Below are positions 54,073 to 61,350 of a stretch of 64,000 bases of DNA, one piece after another. Both the position numbers and the translations under genes were made by a program. The notes beneath the pieces are model-generated. The model saw only the letters and a list, made by a program, of their open reading frames with translations. It made no database searches and was not told the DNA's origin. This DNA is from a bacterium. Its GTDB lineage: Bacteria; Acidobacteriota; Thermoanaerobaculia; Thermoanaerobaculales; Sulfomarinibacteraceae. The DNA is taken from assembly GCA_024229275.1 (NCBI GenBank), contig JAAESQ010000908.1, positions 1 through 64,000 on the forward strand, written 5' to 3'. The first letter of the stretch is position 1; every line of letters starts with the position of its first letter.

Positions 54073-55040
54073 CACCACATCCTCCCAACAGACATCGGCA
54101 TTTGCTGCGGACGGTTTGCCTTCAGTCGTCCTACACGGACACCGTCAGACAGTGCCCTCATGAAGTCCTCACGGAATCTCGGAGACCTCTTGTCGTTTTT
54201 CGACCGGTTGGCGTACCATGTTGTTCCTGCCAAAGCAGCATGGTGGAGGTACCCTGGTAGCGCGATCGCCTTGTTCAGGTCAGTGAGGGGATCCGTCCGG
54301 ATGAGCTGAACGTCATAGTAGACCGAAAGGCTTCGATCATCAGCAGGGTTCCCTGACAACAGAGACAACGCACCTGTCTGAGTCGTTGTCACACTCATGG
54401 AGACAGGCCCTTCTGCTGAGGTCACTGGTTGTCCATCCAACCTCGTGACGTTCCAGTCCCCGTTTGGGGTGCTGATCGTGGTGATGGTGAACAGGCCGTT
54501 CAGGTCGGAGGCCGAGAACCCAGAGATGGTGATCAGATCCCCAACACTGGCATTGGGCAGTTCCAGCAATGTGGAGTCCAAGTCGTACGAACTTCCTGAT
54601 GCTCCAGAGGCTCTGCCGTCAGAGGGGTTGGTTTCGGCTCGGGCTTGGCCGATGGCGTAGACCCTGTTCTGCTGGTACTTCGCAGGCCACACGTTGTTGT
54701 TCCGCATGGCCAGCATCTCCTGGTAGTTCACTTCGACCCAGGGAAGCTGACCAGATCCACCAGAACTGGCGTTGAGGGAACCGACAACGACGTAGCCGTC
54801 GGTGCCGATCCCCCCGAAGTTCACCGGAAGGACTGCGCCTCCCGCCACCAGATTGAGGACAGCAGTGTCATGGCGGAAAGGCCACCATGTCCTGTTGTTC
54901 CAGATCTCCTCTACCGCCCGGTCGTAGTAGAGGGCAAGGCGAGCCTCACGCTCAGCAGATGACCCGTACAAGGCTGACGGAGTGTCATCCTCGAACTCAA
55001 CAACGTCATTCAGAAGTCTGGAGAGCGTGCCATAGAACAC
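54072..55040 (-). CDS. Head-tail adaptor-like protein
   Basis: The product is 322 residues, GTG start at 55040 after the upstream stop (TAAGTG). The N-terminus (FYGTLSRLLNDVVEFEDDTP and ALYYDRAVEEIWNNRTWWPF) is helical and like the adaptor proteins that dock under portals (T7 gp11-type). An inserted beta-rich domain (about 140-235) is followed by a helical end. It is placed after capsid genes, where an adaptor is expected. Confidence 0.65.
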   Translation of the reverse strand: MFYGTLSRLLNDVVEFEDDTPSALYGSSAEREARLALYYDRAVEEIWNNRTWWPFRHDTAVLNLVAGGAVLPVNFGGIGTDGYVVVGSLNASSGGSGQLPWVEVNYQEMLAMRNNNVWPAKYQQNRVYAIGQARAETNPSDGRASGASGSSYDLDSTLLELPNASVGDLITISGFSASDLNGLFTITTISTPNGDWNVTRLDGQPVTSAEGPVSMSVTTTQTGALSLLSGNPADDRSLSVYYDVQLIRTDPLTDLNKAIALPGYLHHAALAGTTWYANRSKNDKRSPRFREDFMRALSDGVRVGRLKANRPQQMPMSVGRMW

Positions 55041-55856
55041 TTAGTTCACCTTGGGAGTTTCCCCGTCAGGCATGTGCCCGACCTTCCTGATCCGGTACTT
55101 CTTCTTCAGCTTGTTCCGGACGTCCGGATTCTCCAGGAGCTTGGCAGCAAGCTCAGCCGGATCCACATCCGGTACTGCTGAGGCTGCCCTCTTCGCCTTG
55201 GCCATGGCCTCGGCAAGAGCGAACGTTTCGAACTCCTCATCGAGATCGTCGTCCATGTCTTGAGACAGGGTGTCCACCAGTCCCAGATCCTGCTTCATCT
55301 TGGCGTGGGACTTCTCCAGCACGAAGATGGCCCGCTGGTAGTCCTGGCCAGGAGGTGGAGGGGCGTACCCAGCCCGTGAGTTCACCTCTCGTGCTGTCTG
55401 GTAGGCGTTGATGCACTCCGTTGCCCATGTGATGAGGAACTGGTCGTACCGGGTCCTACCAGCCTCCTTCACTTCCTTGAGCATGGTCGGAGTGGGAGAT
55501 GCCGGCAGAACCGAGATCCCCTTCTTGGCGTACGACCCTGTGGCCTCACCAGTCTCGGTGTCGATCTTCAGGATGTTCTTGATCGCCGCCGAGGCGAACC
55601 AGTTCGGAGGATCACCCTTGGTTGGAGCGTGCCCGTCCGCCCGCACGGTGTACGTGTCCTTGATGACGAAGGTGCCAGGGATCTTGGCACCATGCTCGTC
55701 CAGAGCAGGACGGTGACCAACCTCATCCACTGGAGGCACTGTCATCTGGAGCCCTCCCCACTTCAGGATGAGGGCTTCGGGAGTCGCATTGTGCAGCACG
55801 AACGATTGCACCTGCGGCTTGAAATCCGGCATGTACGGAATTGGCGTCTGCGACAT
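55041..55856 (-). CDS. Virion-associated hypothetical protein
   Basis: The product is 271 residues from ATG at 55856. The N-terminal 130 residues are beta-rich (VQSFVLHNATPEALILKWGG); the second half is helical, acidic and Ala-rich with a basic C-terminus. It probably takes part in the connector or neck by its position. No family is recognised. Confidence 0.6.
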   Translation of the reverse strand: MSQTPIPYMPDFKPQVQSFVLHNATPEALILKWGGLQMTVPPVDEVGHRPALDEHGAKIPGTFVIKDTYTVRADGHAPTKGDPPNWFASAAIKNILKIDTETGEATGSYAKKGISVLPASPTPTMLKEVKEAGRTRYDQFLITWATECINAYQTAREVNSRAGYAPPPPGQDYQRAIFVLEKSHAKMKQDLGLVDTLSQDMDDDLDEEFETFALAEAMAKAKRAASAVPDVDPAELAAKLLENPDVRNKLKKKYRIRKVGHMPDGETPKVN

Positions 55857-55869
55857 GGAGGTAGTCTCC

Positions 55870-56604
55870 TTATCTCAACCCAAACTTATGAGCCCGCCAC
55901 TTCTGGTAGGTCTCAATCTCACTGTCACTGATCCGGTCCATCACCTTCTTGGCGTAGTTGGCGAAGTCCTTGTTGCGCTCTTCCATCTCCTCTTCACGGG
56001 CTTCACGGCGTGCTGCTGCTTCCCGAAGAGGCCGCTCGTACAGTTCCTCTCGGAGTTCAGACTTGAACTCCTCTTCGGTCTTGTTGTCGGCTCCAGCCCA
56101 GGAATCCCAAGCCTTCATCACCATACCCATGTCGAACGGAAGGTAGTCGCCAGGAAGATCGAGGTACTCCTCAGTTGGAGCTTCACCCTGATGGATGAAC
56201 CAGATTGCGTTTGGTCTCTCGAAGGTGATCCCACTGCACGGCATACTGGGCATGTCACAGCGGAATGGGAACAGATCCGACCGTGCGGGCTTGATCACCC
56301 GACCCAGAGCATGCCGACCGTACACGACATCCTGCTCCCCCGTGAGGTTCCGGGGAGTCCGAAACACCCAGTGGACCCACATGGGCACAGCATCCGGAGC
56401 GAACTCCCAGATCTTCTTGACCAGCCGAGGATCCCAAGGGTACGCCGGATCGGGGATACAGGTGTACTGCATGTCCACGTAGCGGTAGCCACGTGCTGAA
56501 GCAAAGTCCGTCCGCACCGGAAGAGTGCCCGTGACGGGCATCTCCTCCGGTACAGGCAAACCCTGTCCTGGGACGATTTCAGCGCCCCACTCACCCAAGT
56601 CCAT
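55870..56604 (-). CDS. Virion-associated hypothetical protein
   Basis: The product is 244 residues from ATG at 56604. It has an aromatic-rich first half (WVHWVFRTPRNLTGEQDVVY) with a Cys pair, and a helical acidic second half (TEEEFKSELREELYERPLRE). No domain is recognised. It lies between the putative decoration protein and the connector genes. Confidence 0.6.
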   Translation of the reverse strand: MDLGEWGAEIVPGQGLPVPEEMPVTGTLPVRTDFASARGYRYVDMQYTCIPDPAYPWDPRLVKKIWEFAPDAVPMWVHWVFRTPRNLTGEQDVVYGRHALGRVIKPARSDLFPFRCDMPSMPCSGITFERPNAIWFIHQGEAPTEEYLDLPGDYLPFDMGMVMKAWDSWAGADNKTEEEFKSELREELYERPLREAAARREAREEEMEERNKDFANYAKKVMDRISDSEIETYQKWRAHKFGLR

Positions 56605-56606
56605 GG

Positions 56607-57461
56607 CTAGAACTGGAGCGACTCGTCGTCATCGGCGACGTCGCCGATGGTGACTGCCAGCCACTCGTAGGAGCATGCGGCTGCCCCCTGGAGGAAGAAG
56701 GCACTCGGAACGTAGGCCACTGCGTCGGCCAGATCCTCTGCGGCTGGAACCTCGATCTCCTTGACGAAGTCCTGGGTGATGTTCCGGTAGTAGTAGGTGG
56801 GATGTCCACCCTTCATCCGGACTTCCAGTTCGATGATGTCGTCGTCTGCCAGGGTTCCCTGGTTCGGGATGGGAGTCGTGGTGGTTACGGCACCGCCAAC
56901 GATGGTCTCGACGTTGACCACCCCGGCCTGCACGTTCAGGCAGACCAGATCGTTGTAGTCGTCCAGGTTGGCCTGAGCTGCCTCTGCGAACCGGAACCCG
57001 AGGGAGCATTCCGCTGCCTCGGAAACGTCGTCCAGAAGGAACCTCATCTTGGCAAACTTGTTGCCCCTGGAGGGATCACCGACGGTGCCACCCAGAGGGT
57101 TCACGGCGCTCTGGATCCCACCAAAGATGTACTCGACACCCTCGGCTGCAACCTGATCCAGTCCTGCGACCAGCCGACCGGAAGTGGCGTTCTGTTGCGG
57201 AAGCACCAGCGTCTGGCCTGCGCCCTTGATGTGGTACGCCGCTTGTCCAGGGAAGAACCCGCCGAAGTGGGCGAAGTTGAAATCGCCCGTCGCTCCGGTC
57301 GGATCGGCGAAACCGTCTATGGCAGTACAGAGAGGGGAGGCTGACGGCCACTCCTGGTGAAGGTACGAACCACCCCTCTTCAGGTTGGCGATGATCTTGT
57401 CAGGGCTGACAGCAGGGTTGTCCCCACCCAACAGTGAACGTCGTGCGAGTCCGTTACTCAT
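56607..57461 (-). CDS. Decoration or minor capsid protein candidate
   Basis: The product is 284 residues from ATG at 57461. It is beta-rich with Gly (DFNFAHFGGFFPGQAAYHI, ECSLGFRFAEAAQANLDDYN), like a jelly-roll. It follows the major capsid gene, separated by a stem-loop, a place typical of decoration proteins that trim the capsid surface. No match to a specific family is claimed. Confidence 0.6.
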   Translation of the reverse strand: MSNGLARRSLLGGDNPAVSPDKIIANLKRGGSYLHQEWPSASPLCTAIDGFADPTGATGDFNFAHFGGFFPGQAAYHIKGAGQTLVLPQQNATSGRLVAGLDQVAAEGVEYIFGGIQSAVNPLGGTVGDPSRGNKFAKMRFLLDDVSEAAECSLGFRFAEAAQANLDDYNDLVCLNVQAGVVNVETIVGGAVTTTTPIPNQGTLADDDIIELEVRMKGGHPTYYYRNITQDFVKEIEVPAAEDLADAVAYVPSAFFLQGAAACSYEWLAVTIGDVADDDESLQF

Positions 57462-57501
57462 TTCTCTCGTCCTTTCCTTCTCCCGTTAGAGAAAGAGATT
57501 C

Positions 57502-57523
57502 GGGGGTGGTTTCACCCACCCCC
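57502..57523 (-). terminator. Stem-loop after the major capsid gene
   Basis: On the minus strand, GGGGGTGG and CCACCCCC enclose GTGAAA (8-bp stem), 10 bases after the capsid stop. There is no clear T-tract. It is probably a partial terminator or RNA-stability element that keeps the capsid mRNA high, as in many phages. Confidence 0.6.
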
Positions 57524-57531
57524 TATACGGG

Positions 57532-58869
57532 TTAGTCGTTGAGCTGCGGATCCTTCAGGTCGCGGATGACGGCATTGGCCACCGGCATGTCGCAGCCGAT
57601 GTTCTCCATGCACGCCATGAACGCTTCCCACTTCGCCTGCCGGTTTCCGCTGGAGGCGATGGCGAGGTGCAGTAGCGACCCCTCATCGACCCACTGGGTC
57701 TCCTGAGCGATGTAGTGGAAGAACGTGTCCCACGCCATCAGGAACAGCTCTCGGGGGATGATGTCGAACGACCGGTTGATCCGGAGAGCCACGCCCGGTG
57801 CGTAGTGGACGAGTTCTCCTTCCTTGTAACCGGTGCCCTTGTCGTAGGTGCCCGACTGTACTGCACGACGCCGATCCGGGGCCACGAACTCGATGTACTT
57901 CTCCACCTGTCCCGGTGTGGTCCAGATGTCGGTGACTCGCTTGCCGGATTCCTCGTGGACCTGATGAGAGGTACGGATGAGCAACTGCTCAGTCAGGTTG
58001 CGGAGGGTGCCGCCGTTCTCGTCCACGATGGACTTCAGCTTCTCGTTGCCGACAAGCGTGCGGTCCACCCCGTGGATCGAGGTGTTGTAGGTGCCGTCGT
58101 CAATCAGACCACGGATCCCGTTGGCGAACGAGGTGGAGACCTCGGTGGTCAGGCCGTCCTTCGACACGACGATGATCGTGTCGTCAGCAGCAACCGTTGC
58201 ACCGGCTGTGTGGTCTGCGACGGCCACACCAGCTTCAGTCTCGAACGTGACCACCCGAGTCTGGAAGTTGACGGATGCCACTCGGACACCATCGGTTGTA
58301 GCCGAGGTACCCCGAGGAGCAGTGATGTCAGCACCGTCACGCACGGAGACCTTCATCCCCTGTCGGACGAGCTTGGTGGCCTCCGGCTTGCGGAGGGTGA
58401 TGGACGCCGCGATGGCCGACTCGACATACGAACGGATGCCCTGGCCGGCGGTGGCGACGTAGGTGGACTCGACAAACTTGCCGAGGTTGGAAGCAGTCTC
58501 TTCCGTACGCCGACGAACCTCACCACCGGACCACGCCGACTTGCCAGTGTTCGCGGCACGCCGAGTGAGCCAGCCGATGTTCATCGTCGCCTGGAAGATC
58601 GTGGGGCGCAGATTGAACTGCACCTCGTTACGACCCCGAGCCGTCTGAAGGTCGCCCTCGTCCAGGATCTGCGCAACGTTCTGCGGCAGAGCCAGCACGC
58701 CGTTGAACTTCACGTCACCTTCGGTAACGCGAGCACCAGCGGGTGTGGACTTGGACAGCTTCTCACGGAAGGGGGCTTCCTCGTTGATCATGGGCTCCAG
58801 CGCCTTGGTGGGGTAAACCACCTTCAGCGCCACACCCAGATCGGAAAAGCCCGAACCGATGTTGGCCAT
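57532..58869 (-). CDS. Major capsid protein
   Basis: The product is 445 residues from ATG at 58869. It has the order expected of an HK97-fold capsid: N-terminal arm, long helix with RRRTEETASNLGKFV, a beta-rich P-domain part (VRVASVNFQTRVVTFETEAG), and a C-terminal helical and strand-rich part ending with DMPVANAVIRDLKDPQ. It follows the scaffold gene and precedes a stem-loop. The sequence resembles P22-like or Bacillus-phage-type coats only at the level of layout. Confidence 0.8.
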   Translation of the reverse strand: MANIGSGFSDLGVALKVVYPTKALEPMINEEAPFREKLSKSTPAGARVTEGDVKFNGVLALPQNVAQILDEGDLQTARGRNEVQFNLRPTIFQATMNIGWLTRRAANTGKSAWSGGEVRRRTEETASNLGKFVESTYVATAGQGIRSYVESAIAASITLRKPEATKLVRQGMKVSVRDGADITAPRGTSATTDGVRVASVNFQTRVVTFETEAGVAVADHTAGATVAADDTIIVVSKDGLTTEVSTSFANGIRGLIDDGTYNTSIHGVDRTLVGNEKLKSIVDENGGTLRNLTEQLLIRTSHQVHEESGKRVTDIWTTPGQVEKYIEFVAPDRRRAVQSGTYDKGTGYKEGELVHYAPGVALRINRSFDIIPRELFLMAWDTFFHYIAQETQWVDEGSLLHLAIASSGNRQAKWEAFMACMENIGCDMPVANAVIRDLKDPQLND

Positions 58870-58892
58870 CTATCTTCCCCTGAGGAGAAGAA

Positions 58893-60041
58893 CTATTCGC
58901 CGAGGAACTGCTTGGCTCTCGCCTTTGCGAACTCCGGTGTCCAGTTCTTCCCATCTGGACCGAACTGCTTCATGCCCTTGGGGACGTTCGGCTCACGCAT
59001 GCCCTTCGGTAGCTGAGGGCCACCTTGGACGGGAGTCTTCGGTCCGGAGTTCTCGGGTGTACGACCCTTGACCGCCGAAACCTTTTTGAAGTTGGACTTC
59101 ATTCCCCACGCTTCTGCGTACTCGCCCATCAGATGCTTGACCGCCGCCCCGATGTCGATGCCCGGTGCGTCCTTGGGCAGTCGATTCAGATGTGCGGAGA
59201 TCTGGTTCCTGATGGAGGAGTTCAGAATGGCAAACTGCTTCGAACTTGGATCGACTCCAAAGCCCTTGGCCTCTGCCCGCATGGCAACGTTGAACTCGTC
59301 CCTCGTGAGTCTTGCTACCCCGGCACTTCGTAGTTCAGCCTTCTTTGCCTGATCCCTGCGGTCCAACACATTCCGTTCGGCCTGTTTCGCGGTTCGCTGA
59401 AGTCCACGAGACTCTCTGTTGATCCGGTTCATCTCACGCCGACCCTGGTTGATGGTCGTCATGACACGGCCAAGCTCAGCCTTTCGGCTTGCAACCTGCT
59501 GTCTGAGCGTGGTCTTTTCGAAGTCTTCCGCCTTGCTGGCTTCGACTTCGAGAACCTTGATGTCGCCTTCGATCTGGCCGTACTGACCGACCAGATGCAT
59601 CTGTTCCTGTTGGATGGCCTCTACTTCCTGTTGCAGGGCTGCCAGTTCTTCATTGAGACTCTTGACGTCGGGATCCTCGGCCAACAGGGCTTCTGGATCG
59701 TCATCTTCAAGATCTCGGTTGAGCAGGTACTCCTTCAGTTCCTCGATCTCGGCATGAAGCCGCGAGGAGGAATTGGCCTGCTCAAAGTAGGCATTGACAA
59801 GGAGTTCCTCGTCGCCACCGTACTTGTCCAAGAGCTTCTGGAGAGTGGGGCTGAGACCCTTTCCAGGCCCATCTCCTTGATCGGCGTCAGTGGTCTCGTC
59901 TCCGGTGTCGGTTTCAGGGGTGTCGGCTTGGGCATCTTCCTCGGCTGCTGCGGCCGTCTCAGCATCGAGGTCGTCCGTCTGCTCACCAGCCTCAGGGGAG
60001 TCCTGTGTGGCAGCATCAGCGACGTCTGTGTCTTCAGGCAT
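58893..60041 (-). CDS. Scaffolding protein
   Basis: The product is 382 residues from ATG at 60041. An acidic disordered N-terminus (MPEDTDVADAATQDSPEAGE) is followed by long coiled coils (LNEELAALQQEVEAIQQEQM, REMNRINRESRGLQRTAKQA) and a basic C-terminus. This is the composition and position of scaffolding proteins, just upstream of the coat gene. It would guide capsid assembly and leave before packaging. Confidence 0.78.
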   Translation of the reverse strand: MPEDTDVADAATQDSPEAGEQTDDLDAETAAAAEEDAQADTPETDTGDETTDADQGDGPGKGLSPTLQKLLDKYGGDEELLVNAYFEQANSSSRLHAEIEELKEYLLNRDLEDDDPEALLAEDPDVKSLNEELAALQQEVEAIQQEQMHLVGQYGQIEGDIKVLEVEASKAEDFEKTTLRQQVASRKAELGRVMTTINQGRREMNRINRESRGLQRTAKQAERNVLDRRDQAKKAELRSAGVARLTRDEFNVAMRAEAKGFGVDPSSKQFAILNSSIRNQISAHLNRLPKDAPGIDIGAAVKHLMGEYAEAWGMKSNFKKVSAVKGRTPENSGPKTPVQGGPQLPKGMREPNVPKGMKQFGPDGKNWTPEFAKARAKQFLGE

Positions 60042-60081
60042 CGGTCCCTCCGTGTGCGGGGTAGGCCCTCACACTTCCAAA

Positions 60082-60270
60082 CTACTTTACCACAATGACT
60101 TCTTCCGGCATCTTCGCAAAATCCATGGCCTGCATCTTGAAGGACTGGCAGCACCTCGCGCACTTGATGACTGTGGGGTGCTGGCCCGAAGAGAACCTGC
60201 CCATCACCAGACCCTTGTCCTTCTTGGTCCAGGTGATGGTGTTGCAGTTCGGGCAGATGATCTGCTTCAT
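60082..60270 (-). CDS. Small zinc-ribbon protein
   Basis: The product is 62 residues from ATG at 60270. ICPNCNT and IKCARCCQSF (about residues 5 and 37) make a CxxC...CxxC zinc ribbon. It overlaps the upstream gene and lies before the scaffold gene. Zinc ribbons here may bind nucleic acid or stabilise small virion proteins. Confidence 0.7.
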   Translation of the reverse strand: MKQIICPNCNTITWTKKDKGLVMGRFSSGQHPTVIKCARCCQSFKMQAMDFAKMPEEVIVVK

Positions 60271-60692
60271 CTGAGTCCTTTGGCCTGTTCCTTGGCGGCA
60301 TGAGGCTCCTGAGCATTGCAACAGCCCTTCGCCATCACACCTTCCTTCAGGTCGAACATCTTCGGCTTCGCCTTGTTGAGGACCATGAACAGGTGGCAGT
60401 GGGAGTCCTTTGGTACGTACCACTTACAGTTCTCGCACCTGACCGACCGGCTCACCAGCCCAGCCTCCTTCGGGGAGACCAAGGGCATCACCCCGCCGTC
60501 AGGCTTCGGTGTTCCAGGAACGTACAGCCCACAGGACATCCCTGCCGTCACCACCGTGTTCTTCCCGATGACGTGGCAGCGCATGGCGTTCGGACCCTTG
60601 TTGCTGGTCCACATCATGCAGGATCCGCACTGGGCGAAGTTGTCCTTGTTGTTCCTGGGATCCATGTACAAGAAGGAGTCACGTGTGATCAT
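60267..60692 (-). CDS. Cys-rich phage protein
   Basis: The product is 141 residues from ATG at 60692. CGSCMMW, then CHVIG, then CENCKWYVPKDSHCHLF and GCCNAQ give about ten Cys in a pattern seen in virion-region proteins of other phages that lie near the portal. It may bind a metal or an Fe-S cluster. The function is unknown. Both ends overlap neighbours. Confidence 0.7.
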   Translation of the reverse strand: MITRDSFLYMDPRNNKDNFAQCGSCMMWTSNKGPNAMRCHVIGKNTVVTAGMSCGLYVPGTPKPDGGVMPLVSPKEAGLVSRSVRCENCKWYVPKDSHCHLFMVLNKAKPKMFDLKEGVMAKGCCNAQEPHAAKEQAKGLR

Positions 60693-60850
60693 GCAAATCC
60701 TTTGGCCTGTGCCCCTGCCTTATGGCCCTTCTTGGAGGGCTTCCAGCCTGTTTTCCTCATCGTGCCGTAGACGTAGGCGTCAGCCCGCTCACCAGAGAGC
60801 CCCTTGCTGGCAGCCTTCCGTTTGAGCTGACGCTTCAACGCCTCAGGCAT
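60689..60850 (-). CDS. 53-residue basic phage protein
   Basis: Read by hand; ATG at 60850 overlaps the upstream stop (TGATG), and the stop overlaps the next ATG (ATGA). The start MPEALKRQLKRKAASKGLSG followed by YVYGTMRKTGWKPS is shared with small proteins beside phage portal genes. It is basic and probably virion-related. The function is unknown. Confidence 0.65.
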   Translation of the reverse strand: MPEALKRQLKRKAASKGLSGERADAYVYGTMRKTGWKPSKKGHKAGAQAKGFA

Positions 60851-61071
60851 CAGGCCCTCTTCCGCTTCCGACGTGACCTCTTGCCCATGGGAGGATTCGG
60901 TCGAACCCCTACCTCAGCGTCATGCTCTTCCAGGTCAGAGAGCCCAACTACCTGCTGACCAACGGTCGTGCCGTAGTTCTTCCGGCCGAAGTTCTTCACG
61001 ATGGGAAGGGTCTTCGGGTTGGTCTTCTTCTTGGAGACAGGCGTGGTTGCATGCAACAGAGATCCTGCCAT
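60850..61071 (-). CDS. 73-residue basic phage protein
   Basis: ATG at 61071 overlaps the upstream TAA (TAATG). It has a Lys-rich centre (TPVSKKKTNPKTLPIVKNFG), an acidic run (LSDLEEHDAEVG) and a basic tail (KRSRRKRKRA). Its place beside the portal suggests a small internal or accessory protein. The function is unknown. Confidence 0.65.
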   Translation of the reverse strand: MAGSLLHATTPVSKKKTNPKTLPIVKNFGRKNYGTTVGQQVVGLSDLEEHDAEVGVRPNPPMGKRSRRKRKRA

Positions 61072-61340
61072 TACTTTGCCCTCTTCTTCTCACGCCACTT
61101 TCTCAGAGCAGTAGTCCACTCCTTGGTGCTGTCGTAGTCGGACTGCTTGGGCATTGGCCCGGCTTCAGCCTTCCCACCAGTTGCCTCTGCAACATCACCG
61201 ATGCCCTTTCGCTGCTCTCCTACTGTGGCTGCCTCGTCCGAGGCTCTCTCCGTCTCTGCCTCAGCAGCACGGCTGACCCGCATGCGGGCCTCCCACTGGG
61301 CATGAGTCTCACCCTTTCGACGGTCCTTTGCTCCTGCCAT
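61071..61340 (-). CDS. Charged helical phage protein
   Basis: The product is 89 residues. ATG at 61340 (MAGAKDRRKG) follows GGAGAGGAAG; the track start is inside the portal gene. It is helical, very charged (ARMRVSRAAEAETERASDEA) and has a basic end. It sits next to the portal gene. No family is recognised. Confidence 0.65.
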   Translation of the reverse strand: MAGAKDRRKGETHAQWEARMRVSRAAEAETERASDEAATVGEQRKGIGDVAEATGGKAEAGPMPKQSDYDSTKEWTTALRKWREKKRAK

Positions 61341-61350
61341 CTTCCTCTCC

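Noticed and set aside
57715-59016. 433-residue plus-strand ORF
   Set aside because: Antisense shadow of the major capsid gene.
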